Origin: Rubripirellula reticaptiva
GTDB lineage: Bacteria > Planctomycetota > Planctomycetia > Pirellulales > Pirellulaceae
Direction: 5' to 3'
Assembly (NCBI RefSeq): GCF_007860175.1
Contig: NZ_SJPX01000003.1
Coordinates: 879,380-943,379, forward strand
DNA: 64,000 nt
The position numbers and the translations under genes were made by a program. The notes below the pieces were generated by a model that was not told the origin of the DNA, did no database searches, and saw only the letters and a program-made list of their open reading frames with translations. How positions within the stretch are numbered: the stretch's first letter is position 1; the number at the start of each line of letters is the position of its first letter. Below, in pieces: positions 16,275-25,543 of the stretch.

Positions 16275-18233
16275 ATGCCCAATCCTTCTGACAAGTCACT
16301 AACCGTTCTCCGACCGCTCGCCGAGCGGTTTCCGAATGTCGATTCTGCGATGGCCGAAATCGCTAGGCTCGCGGCCATCCGGACTCTGCCCAAGGGCGCC
16401 ATCCATGTGATCAGCGATATTCACGGCGAGGATCAGAAACTGCGCCACGTGATCAACAACGCTTCGGGATCATTACGGCCTCTGGTCGAGAAAATGTTCG
16501 GCGACCACATGGACGCCGACGAGTTTCGCGATTTTCTTACACTGATTTTTTATCCTCCGGAGGTCATCAAAGTCCTGCGGCAGAAGCCGTTCACCGACGA
16601 GGAATTACGATCGTATGCGACGACGACGCTTCGAAATCTCTTCGAACTTGTTCGCGTACTCGCAGCCGGGTACAGCCTAAAGCGAGCTATCGGAATTTTT
16701 CCGGTGGAGTATCGCGAGTTGTTCTCCGAAATGTTGCATGAACCGACCACGTCGCGTCGTCAGGAATTCATTTCGGCGATCGTCAATGAACTTGCCAACC
16801 GCGACCGTGTTTGGAACCTGATCCACGTTACCGGGCGGTTGGTCCGTAACCTTGCCATCTACGAATTGATTATCGGCGGCGACTGTTGGGATCGCGGTCC
16901 ACGTGGTGATCGCGTCGTGGATTATCTGCGTCAACAGCCAAATGTTTCGTTTGTCTGGGGCAACCACGATGTCGCGTGGCTTGGAGCCCATCTTGGGCAT
17001 CCGGCACTGATCTGCAACGTGTTGCGAGTGTCGCTGCGTTACCGCCGGATCACGCAGATCGACGAAGGCTATAGCATTCCGCTGACTTCACTCGAGCATC
17101 TCGCGCAAAACGTTTACGGTGACGACCCCGCCGTGCACTTCATGCCAAAGAGCACCGGACTGCGTTCGATGGAGATGGTCGCACGGATGCAAAAGGCCGC
17201 GGCCGTGATGCAGTTTAAGCTCGAAGGCCAAATGTTGCAGCGTCGCCCCGAATGGGAACTGGATCACCGGCGTCTGTTGCACTTGATCGACTATGACAAC
17301 GGATCGATCGATTTGGGCGGCACACAATATCCGCTGCGTGACACATATTTCCCTACCATCGATCCGAAAAATCCGTACCAGCTTTCCGCCGAAGAAGAAC
17401 TTTGTCTAAAAGGCCTCCGGCACTCCTTTGTCAGCAGCCAAAAGCTAGGCGAGCAGATGCGGTGGCTTGTCAGCCATGGGGCGATGTATTTGATTCGTGA
17501 CAATCACTTGATTTTTCACGCCTGTTTGCCGGTCGACGAAGACGGCGAATTTCTGTCCATGCAGATCGGTGGCGAATCAGTCAAGGGACGCGACATGCTG
17601 GTAGCCCTTGAAAAGCTGCTCGTCCGAGTCATGGATCGTCCCGAAGAAGCCGACTTGGACATTCTTTGGTATCTGTGGAGCGGTCCTTGTTCGCCGCTGT
17701 TTGGTAAGGACCGCATTGCGACATTCGAACGTGACTTCATTGCCGACAAGGCGTCACATCATGAGACGAAGAACCCCTACTTTGCCTTGATTCACGAAGA
17801 ATGGTTCTGTGACAAGGTGCTCGCCGAATTCGACGTCGATACGAAAATGGGGATCATCGTCAATGGGCACGTGCCAGTCAAAGTCGACGAAGGCGAAAGC
17901 CCGCTGAAGAAGAGTGGCAAAGCGGTCACGATCGATGGAGCTTTTTCAGAAGCCTACGGTGACCGAGGTTACACGATGGTGATGGAAGCTGAGCGTACAT
18001 TCCTGGCTCTACATCACCAGTTCGAATCGGTCGAAGCTGCTGTTCGCGACGGCGTCGACATCATTCCTAGCTTGACCGACATTCGGATTTGGGACACGCC
18101 GCGGCGAAACGCCGACACCGAACTGGGAACGCATTTCAGTTTCCAGATTGATTTGCTGGAACAATTGATCGAGGCCTACCGCAACAACGAAATCGCTCAG
18201 GCCGCGTTATCGTCCGGCGCACGTTTGGTGTGA
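16275..18233 (+). CDS. fbp: Fructose-1,6-bisphosphatase, class III
   Basis: Hydrolyses fructose 1,6-bisphosphate to fructose 6-phosphate, the committed step of gluconeogenesis. Its 652 residues match the usual length of the class III (Firmicutes-type) enzyme, which has a metallophosphoesterase core: 'HVISDIHGED' (first metal motif), 'IGGDCWDRGPRGDRV' (GDxxDRG), 'VWGNHDVAWLGA' (GNHD) and late 'INGHVPVK'. Flanking phrases such as 'LTLIFYPPEVIKVL' and 'LWYLWSGPCSPLFGKDRIATFERDF' are also family-typical. It is cytoplasmic. The stop lies 62 bases before the ATG of the next glycosidase gene, all on one strand. A gluconeogenic enzyme at the head of a fucosidase cluster fits growth on L-fucose, whose catabolism yields triose phosphate; that link is inference. 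Confidence 0.94.
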   Translation: MPNPSDKSLTVLRPLAERFPNVDSAMAEIARLAAIRTLPKGAIHVISDIHGEDQKLRHVINNASGSLRPLVEKMFGDHMDADEFRDFLTLIFYPPEVIKVLRQKPFTDEELRSYATTTLRNLFELVRVLAAGYSLKRAIGIFPVEYRELFSEMLHEPTTSRRQEFISAIVNELANRDRVWNLIHVTGRLVRNLAIYELIIGGDCWDRGPRGDRVVDYLRQQPNVSFVWGNHDVAWLGAHLGHPALICNVLRVSLRYRRITQIDEGYSIPLTSLEHLAQNVYGDDPAVHFMPKSTGLRSMEMVARMQKAAAVMQFKLEGQMLQRRPEWELDHRRLLHLIDYDNGSIDLGGTQYPLRDTYFPTIDPKNPYQLSAEEELCLKGLRHSFVSSQKLGEQMRWLVSHGAMYLIRDNHLIFHACLPVDEDGEFLSMQIGGESVKGRDMLVALEKLLVRVMDRPEEADLDILWYLWSGPCSPLFGKDRIATFERDFIADKASHHETKNPYFALIHEEWFCDKVLAEFDVDTKMGIIVNGHVPVKVDEGESPLKKSGKAVTIDGAFSEAYGDRGYTMVMEAERTFLALHHQFESVEAAVRDGVDIIPSLTDIRIWDTPRRNADTELGTHFSFQIDLLEQLIEAYRNNEIAQAALSSGARLV

Positions 18234-18295
18234 TCCAAAGCAAGCACTTTAGCTCGCAAAGTCAAATGGATTCCTTAACTAAGAAACTAAACTTC

Positions 18296-19297
18296 ATGAA
18301 ACGTACATCCATCGAACTATCATTTGCCGCTGCTCTGTTTGCAGTGACTTCCCTGGCCGCGGTTGCGGAAGATAGGCCCATCGGTACGGTAACAATTTCG
18401 TATAGCGATCTGTCGGGCATTGGTGCCGAAGAAGGCGTGATGCGGCGTGACCCAAGCGACATCGTCAAGGTCGACGGTATCTATTACGTCTGGTACTCGA
18501 AAGGCAAGATCTCGCCGGGTTACGATGCAACCATTTGGTGCGCGACATCGTCAGATGGCCACAAGTGGACCGAAAAAGGAATGGCACTCGCCAAAGGCGA
18601 AGCCGGAACGTGGGAAGGCGCGAGCGTGTTCACGCCGAACATTCTGGTTGCCGAGGATCGTTACTGGTTGTTCTATACCGGGACGTCGAGAACGTTTGGC
18701 AAAGGATTCAATCCAGATTCAAAAATCGGAATCGCGGTATCGGATTCACCTGATGGACCTTGGGAACGTCTTGCGACCAATCCGGCTTTACGGAATAGCG
18801 ACAACGCAGACGACTTTGACAGCCACTTGATCGACGATGCCTGCCTGTTGGTTCGTGATGGAAGATACTGGTTCTATTATAAGGGCCGCCAGTTGGGAAA
18901 AAGTCCCGCTCAAACTCAGATGGGCGTCGCCATCGCGGACAAGCCCGAAGGGCCATACGTGAAGTATGAAAACAACCCCGTCATTCCAGGCAACCATGAA
19001 GTGATGGTTTGGCCACAGGACTCAGGAGTGGCCGCGATGATTGGCACCACTGGCCCGAAACCGATTACGCGTTCGATCCTTTACTCGGACGACGGTTTCC
19101 ATTTCTCGAAGACTCACAACATCATCGCGGTTCCGACAGCAGCCGGCGCCTATCGCCCGGAAGCTTTCACACAGAGCGGCAAAGGAAAGCATATCGAGTG
19201 GGGTGTGCATATCGGCAAGCAAAAAGGATTCCTGCCGTTCGTCGAGCGTTTTGACGTTAAAGTTGAAGAGTCATTGTCGGACTCGCCTGATCGATGA
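18296..19297 (+). CDS. Exported GH117/GH43-like five-bladed beta-propeller glycosidase
   Basis: 333 residues from the ATG at 18296; the frame is open back to a GTG at 18230 that overlaps the fbp stop, but the signal peptide 'LSFAAALFAVTSLAAVAE' begins at the chosen start. The propeller domain opens with 'GVMRRDPSDIVKVDGIYYVWYSKG', followed by 'IWCATSSDGHKWTEKG', 'GASVFTPNILVAEDRYWLFYTG', 'DDACLLVRDGRYWFYYKG' and 'GNHEVMVWPQDSGVAAMI'. This resembles GH117 (neoagarobiose hydrolase and relatives) more than classical GH43, with the early Asp in 'RRDPSD' as a likely catalytic residue. The exact substrate is unknown; an alpha-1,3-linked anhydrogalactose, galactose or fucose-type residue is possible. 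It is the first enzyme gene of the cluster after fbp. Confidence 0.72.
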   Translation: MKRTSIELSFAAALFAVTSLAAVAEDRPIGTVTISYSDLSGIGAEEGVMRRDPSDIVKVDGIYYVWYSKGKISPGYDATIWCATSSDGHKWTEKGMALAKGEAGTWEGASVFTPNILVAEDRYWLFYTGTSRTFGKGFNPDSKIGIAVSDSPDGPWERLATNPALRNSDNADDFDSHLIDDACLLVRDGRYWFYYKGRQLGKSPAQTQMGVAIADKPEGPYVKYENNPVIPGNHEVMVWPQDSGVAAMIGTTGPKPITRSILYSDDGFHFSKTHNIIAVPTAAGAYRPEAFTQSGKGKHIEWGVHIGKQKGFLPFVERFDVKVEESLSDSPDR

Positions 19298-19370
19298 GCC
19301 AACTGCCCTGTTTTTGCTTATCTGCACTTAAATCTATCCCGACCCATTTCTCCGCATCGAGAACCACGTC

Positions 19371-20645
19371 ATGCGATCAATGTTGATTCTGTTCCCCAGA
19401 TTCACCCTACCACTTTTCCTGTTCCTCACGATCGATTGCGGAATTAACATGACCAATGCTCAGGAGAGCCCCGTTGCTGCGAACACGTTCCGGGCCGATC
19501 TGGATTTTTTGAAAAAACATACACCGATCGTTTTGCTCGAAAGTAACGGCGCGGCGGTCGCAGTCGCTCCTGACTATCAGGGCCGAGTGATGACCAGCAC
19601 CGTCGATCTGCAAGGCGGGCCGAGTTTCGGTTGGATCAACCGCAAGGTCATCGAAGCAGGGTTGTTGTCGGATGAAGATCGAAAGGGGCAACTGGAGGAG
19701 CACATTTACATCTTCGGTGGCGAGGAACGCTTTTGGTTGGGCCCCGAAGGCGGTCAATTCGCTTTGTTCTTTCAACCCAACACAAAGTTCGAGTTTGAAG
19801 ACTGGACCACGCCGGCGGCGATCGATACCGAGCCGTTTGAATTGGTCGAGCAATCAGCAACGTCGGCAAAGTTTCAACGCAATTGCGAGATGATCAACTT
19901 CAGTGGCACCGAGTTTGCGATGGGGATCCAGCGAACGGTAAGTTTGCTTGACGAGGCCGCGATCGCGGCTTCGCTCGGTGGAACCGCGCTGCCAAGCGGC
20001 GTCAAGTGTGTCGCTTACCAAACTGACAATCGCCTGACCAATCGAGGCGATGCAGCCTGGGCACCCCAAACCGGGATGCCATCGATTTGGATTTTGGGAA
20101 TGTACAATCCGTCGCCCAAAACAACGGTAGTGATCCCGTTTAAAGCTGGTGACGAATCGGAACTGGGGCTTGCGGTCAACGACTCCTACTTTGGAAAGGT
20201 GCCGCCAGCCTATTTGACGGTCCACGACGATGTGTTGTTTTTCAAAGGCGACGGTACTCATCGGGGCAAGATCGGCGTTTCGGCGTCGAGATCCAAGGGT
20301 ATCGCAGGCAGCTATGATGCGGTCGGTGGAGTCCTAAATATTGTGACTTACAATGTCCAGAGTGCGCCCAGTGGCTATGTCAATTCGATGTGGGAACATC
20401 AAGAAAAACCGTACGATGGTGACGTGTTGAACGCTTACAACGACGGTTCACCTGCACCGGGCGAACCACCGTTGGGGCCGTTCTATGAACTTGAAACATC
20501 GTCGCCGGCCGCAGCGCTGAAGCCTGGTGAAACGATGCGGCATATGCAAACCACCTTGCACATTCAAGGTTCCAAAGACCAACTCGACACGATCGCCCAG
20601 CGGATGCTGGGAGTCAGTCTTGATGACGTCATAGTGAGTGAATGA
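19371..20645 (+). CDS. Exported DUF6786-like protein, probable sugar-binding beta-sandwich
   Basis: 424 residues with a hydrophobic signal region ('LFPRFTLPLFLFLTIDCG') and a mature start near 'QESPVAANTF'. Distinctive phrases are 'FGWINRKVIEAG', 'HIYIFGGEERFWLGPEGGQF', 'VKCVAYQTDNRLTNRG', 'IWILGMYNPSPKTTVVIPF' and 'NSMWEHQEKPYDGDVLNAYNDG', which I associate with the DUF6786 family. Its fold recalls the aldose-1-epimerase/galactose-mutarotase beta-sandwich, so a role in binding or anomerising released sugar is plausible but unproven. An exact family search was not possible. Members are often encoded with secreted glycosidases in planctomycetes and Bacteroidetes, as here. Spacing of about 73 bases on each side fits a polycistronic cluster. 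Confidence 0.66.
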   Translation: MRSMLILFPRFTLPLFLFLTIDCGINMTNAQESPVAANTFRADLDFLKKHTPIVLLESNGAAVAVAPDYQGRVMTSTVDLQGGPSFGWINRKVIEAGLLSDEDRKGQLEEHIYIFGGEERFWLGPEGGQFALFFQPNTKFEFEDWTTPAAIDTEPFELVEQSATSAKFQRNCEMINFSGTEFAMGIQRTVSLLDEAAIAASLGGTALPSGVKCVAYQTDNRLTNRGDAAWAPQTGMPSIWILGMYNPSPKTTVVIPFKAGDESELGLAVNDSYFGKVPPAYLTVHDDVLFFKGDGTHRGKIGVSASRSKGIAGSYDAVGGVLNIVTYNVQSAPSGYVNSMWEHQEKPYDGDVLNAYNDGSPAPGEPPLGPFYELETSSPAAALKPGETMRHMQTTLHIQGSKDQLDTIAQRMLGVSLDDVIVSE

Positions 20646-20717
20646 GCGAGTAACGATCCTGACGCAGTCGGATCGGCAAAGCCGTTATCTAGATTCGGTA
20701 CAAGTACGAACGCAAAC

Positions 20718-23120
20718 TTGAGTATCACAAAGAAGGCAGGTCAAGTGCATCGAGTTCTTTTGACAGTCGCGATCGCTGGTTTGATTTCGCCAGCAACGTC
20801 TTGGGCAGCACGCCATGACGTCGACGAGAGCAGTAACCCCCAAGCAAACCAAACGTATACCGACGAGGCTGCTGCGCCCGACGAGCCGCTGACGCTGTGG
20901 TATCGCAAGCCAGCGACCAAGTGGGAAACCGAGGCGTTGCCGGTTGGAAACGGGCGACTGGCCGCAATGGTTTTCGGCGGAGTCAATAACGAACGAATCC
21001 AGCTTAACGAGGAAACCGTTTGGGACGGAGTGCCGACGGATCACGACAATCCCGATGCTCTGAAGGCATTGCCGGAAGTCCGTCGGTTGCTGTTCGAAGG
21101 CAAGAACGACGAGGCGACTCGGTTGGCCGGCCGAACGATGATGGGACGTCCAATGAAGATCAAGTCGTACCAGACGCTTGGCGATGTTCACCTCGATTTT
21201 CCCGACACGGACAAGGTCTCGGGTTACCGACGCGATTTGGATCTAACGACGGCGATCAACCGGACTCAGTACACGGTCGAAGGGGTTACCTACACGCGAG
21301 AAGTGTTTGTCAGCGCGCCGGACCAGGCAATTGTGATTCACCTTACGGCAAGCCAACCCGGAAAGATCAACGTCACAGCCCGATTTGCACGTGAAAGTGC
21401 GACGACGAAATCGGCATCGGATTACAGGCTCGTGTTGCAAGGGAAGCTTGGCGTTGACTATGAGGCGCAGCTTCGTCCTGTGGTCAGTGGCGGCAGTGTT
21501 ACGTCCACCGACGGAGAACTGAAGGTTTCGGACGCCGACGTTGTGACGCTTCTGGTGGTTGCTGCGACGAGCTACAACAGTGCCACGGACATTACAGGAG
21601 ATGCAACGGCACGCTGCGAAAACTACGTGCAATCGCTGAGCAACAAGTCCTACAAGGATCTGCGTGCCGCGCATGTAGCTGATTATCAAACATTGTTCAA
21701 TCGTGTGCGGTTGAACTTGGGATCAACCGATGCGGTTAACAAGCCGACCGACGAGCGATTGCGAGACATCAAGAAAGGCAATCATGATCCGCAGTTCGAA
21801 ACGCTGTATTTTCAGTTTGGACGCTACCTGTTGATCAGCAGTTCCCGTCCTGGCTATCTGCCCGCTAACCTGCAGGGCAAGTGGGCGCAGCAGTACAACG
21901 CGGCTTGGAACAGCGATTACCACTTCAACATCAACTTCCAAATGAACTATTGGCCGGCACAGACGACCAACTTGGCCGAGTGTCATCAACCGTTTTTCGA
22001 TTACGTGGAAAGCCTCGTTCCGTTTGGAGAGAAGACAGCCAAGGTGCACTATGGCGCCAGCGGCTGGACGCTGCATCACCTTTCGGACATCTTCGGTATG
22101 ACGGCTCCGGCGGATGGCGTGCACGGCATTTGGCCGATGGGAGCAGCCTGGGCAAGCCGCGATCTGATGGAGCACTATCGCTTTGGTGGCGACAAGGAAT
22201 TCCTGACTCAGCGGGCGTATCCGATGATGAAGGGTGCGGCGGAGTTTCTGTTGGACTATTTGGTCGAAGCACCCGAAGGAACACCGGCGGCCGGTCGATT
22301 GGTCACCAATCCATCGCACTCACCGGAGAACGCATTCATTAAAGCTGATGGAACGGAGTCGGTGTTTACTTACGCGTCGACGATGGACTTGCAGATTGTT
22401 CACGATCTTTTCACCAGTCTCTTAGAAGCGAATCAGGCGATCGATCCGTCAGGAGATTTCGACAAAGAGTTCCGCGGCGAACTTGAATCGGCGCTCGCCC
22501 AACTGCAGCCATTGCAGATCAGTGCCAGGACCGGTCGCTTGCAGGAGTGGGTCGAAGACTACAAAGAAAAGGACCCAAATCATCGCCACACCTCGCACCT
22601 GTATGGTTTCCATCCTGGCAATCAGATCACCAAAAACGCGACGCCCGATCTCTATGAAGCGGCCAGGAAATCATTGGAAGCACGCGGAGATTTCGGCAAG
22701 GGATGGAGCATGGCATGGAAGGTGAATTTTTGGGCTCGTTTCCACGATGGCGACCGCGCTCACGTGCTGCTTGGCAATCTTCACAAGAAGATGACGCTCA
22801 CCAACCTTTTTGACACGCATCCACCGTTCCAGATTGACGGCAATTTCGGCGGGACGGCGGCAATCGCAGAAATGCTTTTGCAAAGTCATGACGGCGAAGT
22901 GCACCTGTTGCCCGCGTTGCCAGCGGTTTGGAAAAGTGGATCCGTCAAAGGCCTGCGTGCTCGTGGCGGTTTCGAAGTGGACATCGCATGGAAGGACGGC
23001 CGGTTAACCAACGCTACGATACGCTCGCTAGGCGGAACCCCGTTGCAAGTTCGCTACGGCAACGAAGTTCGTAAGCAAGATCTTGCCGCAGGCGAGAGCT
23101 TCACGTGGGATGGATCCTAG
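20718..23120 (+). CDS. GH95 glycosidase (paralogue 1), probable exo-alpha-1,2-L-fucosidase
   Basis: Inverting family 95 enzymes release terminal alpha-1,2-L-fucose, or L-galactose in some members. 800 residues from the TTG at 20718; a GTG at 20745 preceded by GGCAGG is a good alternative. A signal peptide ends near 'SPATSWAA'. The N-terminal beta region opens '[20 protein letters not shown]' with '[12 protein letters not shown]'. The (alpha/alpha)6 core holds catalytic residues equivalent to those of Bifidobacterium AfcA: '[12 protein letters not shown]' (His402, Asn404, Asn406, matching AfcA H419/N421/N423), 'RLQEWVEDY' (Glu610, general acid) and 'FQIDGNFG' (Asp707). The classical set is complete, so this is the paralogue most likely to be a true fucosidase. 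It is about 72 bases after the DUF6786-like gene. Confidence 0.92.
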   Translation: MSITKKAGQVHRVLLTVAIAGLISPATSWAARHDVDESSNPQANQTYTDEAAAPDEPLTLWYRKPATKWETEALPVGNGRLAAMVFGGVNNERIQLNEETVWDGVPTDHDNPDALKALPEVRRLLFEGKNDEATRLAGRTMMGRPMKIKSYQTLGDVHLDFPDTDKVSGYRRDLDLTTAINRTQYTVEGVTYTREVFVSAPDQAIVIHLTASQPGKINVTARFARESATTKSASDYRLVLQGKLGVDYEAQLRPVVSGGSVTSTDGELKVSDADVVTLLVVAATSYNSATDITGDATARCENYVQSLSNKSYKDLRAAHVADYQTLFNRVRLNLGSTDAVNKPTDERLRDIKKGNHDPQFETLYFQFGRYLLISSSRPGYLPANLQGKWAQQYNAAWNSDYHFNINFQMNYWPAQTTNLAECHQPFFDYVESLVPFGEKTAKVHYGASGWTLHHLSDIFGMTAPADGVHGIWPMGAAWASRDLMEHYRFGGDKEFLTQRAYPMMKGAAEFLLDYLVEAPEGTPAAGRLVTNPSHSPENAFIKADGTESVFTYASTMDLQIVHDLFTSLLEANQAIDPSGDFDKEFRGELESALAQLQPLQISARTGRLQEWVEDYKEKDPNHRHTSHLYGFHPGNQITKNATPDLYEAARKSLEARGDFGKGWSMAWKVNFWARFHDGDRAHVLLGNLHKKMTLTNLFDTHPPFQIDGNFGGTAAIAEMLLQSHDGEVHLLPALPAVWKSGSVKGLRARGGFEVDIAWKDGRLTNATIRSLGGTPLQVRYGNEVRKQDLAAGESFTWDGS

Positions 23121-23319
23121 GCAGTGCTGAAAAAGAGTGACTTTGAAGAAGTGGCTTGTTCGTTTTCAGTCGCTGTTAACTCCAGCGTTGGATGCCACAA
23201 ATTTCCGGCGGGATAGCGGTGCAGACAATGCGTAACTGAGAGGGCTCCGTTTTTGTCGCCCTTGAAATGGATGCGTTAGTAGACGCACCCACATTTGAAA
23301 TTTTTTGAACAGCGAGACG
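23121..23319. other. Intergenic gap between GH95-1 and the GH172-like gene
   Basis: 199 bases without a gene. It contains the words atttccggcgg (23201-23211) and gatagcggtgc (23212-23222), both also found before the VWA gene. No terminator hairpin or promoter hexamer is clear. The gap is the largest inside the glycosidase cluster, so a new transcript could start here. Confidence 0.35.
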
Positions 23320-25476
23320 ATGAATATGATCTTTAAAACAGCCTGTTTTTTTTCTGCCGTGATGGCATTGTCTGTTCTTGCGGGGCAATCGCAAGAGCCT
23401 GTTTCGGTCGATTCGCTGCTGAACGAAATGGTCGATCGGGATGCAGTGGCACGTTATCCGGAAAAGGATTTTCGCCTGAAGCAGCATAGCAGCTACAACC
23501 GGGCATCAAAGACGCCCGATGAACCCGCGGGCTGGTTCAACAACAAGGACAACAACACGCGGGACAAGGACAAGTGCTTTGTTCGTATCGAAGAAAACAA
23601 CGGACGAAAGGAATGGGTCTTGATGGATCACGAGGGGCCGGGCGCAATTGTGCGCACTTGGGTGCCTTGGCGTGGTCACTCGGACGCAAGCACTGATGTC
23701 AAGATGCGGATCTATCTCGATGGTGATGACGAGCCCGTGCTGGAAGGAAACATGCTGAGCATGTTTGATGGCAGCGGATTGTTTCCGTATCCCTTCGCGC
23801 ATCCGTCCCTTCGCTCGGCGGTGAATTTTTTTCCAATTCCCTATGCAAAGGGCTGCAAGGTGACCACGGATCAAATGCCATTCTTTTTTCAGATCACTTA
23901 TCGCGAATACGACGAAAGTACTCCGATCAAGACCTTCACGATGGAGGAATTTGAGTCGGCGAAAGAGTTGACTGAAAAGACGGGCAAGCTGCTCTTGAAT
24001 CCGGGTAGCGGAACGGGGCAAGAGATTCCTGAATCTGCTGGGCCGAAAGTCTTAGTGACTTCCGCTACGATCGATGCTGGAGGTGAGCAGTCGCTGGATC
24101 TTCCTGCAGGTACGGCCGCGGTGCGGGAAGTGTCGGTAAAACTGGGCAGCTATCAGGATCCAAATGTCACTCGCCAGGTGGTGCTGAAGATCGAGTTCGA
24201 CGGCAAGGAAACGGTTTGGTGTCCGATTGGAGATTTCTTCGGTTCGGGTATCGGTTTGAATCCGGTGCAAGGTTGGTCTAGCACCGTTGCCGAAGACGGG
24301 GCCATGACGTGTCGCTGGGTAATGCCTTATCAGAACAGCGGCAAGGTCTCGCTGCTAAACCTCAGTGCCGCGCCGGTGGACGCCGAATTGGTCGTCCAGA
24401 CCGGCAACTGGAACTGGGATGATCGCTCGATGTATTTCCACGCTGGATGGCACGGCCAGTACCCGGTGCCGACTCGTCCGTATTCGGATTGGAATTACGT
24501 CACCCTGAAAGGTCGTGGTGTGTACGTCGCCGATACACTGACAATCATGAACCCGGTCGAAAGATGGTGGGGCGAGGGTGATGAGAAGATCTGGGTCGAT
24601 GGAGATGACTTTCCATCAATATTTGGAACGGGAACCGAGGATTACTACGCCTATTCATGGGGCGGTGTCAGCACTGACTTCTATGAGCACCCATTTCATG
24701 CCCAACCGCGTGCTCACGAATACAACAAATTGAACCGCAAGCCTGCGGCGGAGGCGTTGGTTCGCAACACGCATGGTTACAGCGTCGAGAGCCGTAGTCG
24801 TGCGTTGGATACGATGCCCTTCGGCAGTTCGCTGCAGTTGGATATGGAGGTGTGGTCCTGGACGGACTGCGAGATGGGATATGGCGTCGGCATGTCTTGG
24901 TATGGATTTGCGGACACCGATTCCAACCGCAAACCAGAACCGGTCGAGGTGCGCAACGTTCCGCCAGTGCCGGATCTCAACATCGCTCCCGCGGTCTCCT
25001 CTGCTCATTCGTTCAAAGACTCCGTCGAGATTGTTCCCGAACAAGTTCTGTCGAAGACGGCCGGGACCGCGCTGAAGATGCAGGACTTGAAAAGGATGAA
25101 GTTCAAGGGCAAGTGGAATCTTGGCACACATCAGTTATTCAAAGGCGCTCACGTCGGTGACGCCATTGAAATTCGTATCCCGGCTGCCAGTGATGGTGCG
25201 GAAAGGTTGGCTTTGTATGCCACGAAATCGAATGACTTTGGTGTTCTGCGTTTTTCGGTGAACGGAAAAACTGCTGGCGTGGAAGTCGATCTCTATGCCG
25301 CCAAGCCTGTCCCGACCGGCGCGATCGAACTGGGCGAGTTCGAGCCGGTCGAAAGTGCTTATGTGTTGCGAGTTGAGGTGGTCGGCAAGAATTCCAACAG
25401 CAAGGGCACATTCTTTGGCCTCGATTGCGTCACCCTGTCTTTGCCAACGAGTGAAAGCACGGACGTCAATCAATGA
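23320..25476 (+). CDS. Exported DUF2961/GH172-like protein
   Basis: 718 residues from the ATG at 23320; a TTG at 23305 is also in frame. The signal peptide is '[15 protein letters not shown]'. The DUF2961 domain, now glycoside hydrolase family 172 (its founding activity is on difructose anhydride I), is shown by '[14 protein letters not shown]', '[15 protein letters not shown]', '[12 protein letters not shown]', '[14 protein letters not shown]', '[15 protein letters not shown]' (the first residue is Cys-Arg in this copy), '[20 protein letters not shown]' and '[11 protein letters not shown]'-like '[15 protein letters not shown]'. The Glu-Asp pair in 'GTGTEDYY' is the invariant signature. A C-terminal beta domain of about 150 residues may bind carbohydrate. 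The substrate is unknown; in a fucose locus it may trim a furanose or other side residue. Confidence 0.85.
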   Translation: MNMIFKTACFFSAVMALSVLAGQSQEPVSVDSLLNEMVDRDAVARYPEKDFRLKQHSSYNRASKTPDEPAGWFNNKDNNTRDKDKCFVRIEENNGRKEWVLMDHEGPGAIVRTWVPWRGHSDASTDVKMRIYLDGDDEPVLEGNMLSMFDGSGLFPYPFAHPSLRSAVNFFPIPYAKGCKVTTDQMPFFFQITYREYDESTPIKTFTMEEFESAKELTEKTGKLLLNPGSGTGQEIPESAGPKVLVTSATIDAGGEQSLDLPAGTAAVREVSVKLGSYQDPNVTRQVVLKIEFDGKETVWCPIGDFFGSGIGLNPVQGWSSTVAEDGAMTCRWVMPYQNSGKVSLLNLSAAPVDAELVVQTGNWNWDDRSMYFHAGWHGQYPVPTRPYSDWNYVTLKGRGVYVADTLTIMNPVERWWGEGDEKIWVDGDDFPSIFGTGTEDYYAYSWGGVSTDFYEHPFHAQPRAHEYNKLNRKPAAEALVRNTHGYSVESRSRALDTMPFGSSLQLDMEVWSWTDCEMGYGVGMSWYGFADTDSNRKPEPVEVRNVPPVPDLNIAPAVSSAHSFKDSVEIVPEQVLSKTAGTALKMQDLKRMKFKGKWNLGTHQLFKGAHVGDAIEIRIPAASDGAERLALYATKSNDFGVLRFSVNGKTAGVEVDLYAAKPVPTGAIELGEFEPVESAYVLRVEVVGKNSNSKGTFFGLDCVTLSLPTSESTDVNQ

Positions 25477-25543
25477 AAGAGAACTGCATCAAAGTGACTC
25501 GTGGGAACGCGCCTCAATCGAAGCAACAAGAGAGTCATCAGTC

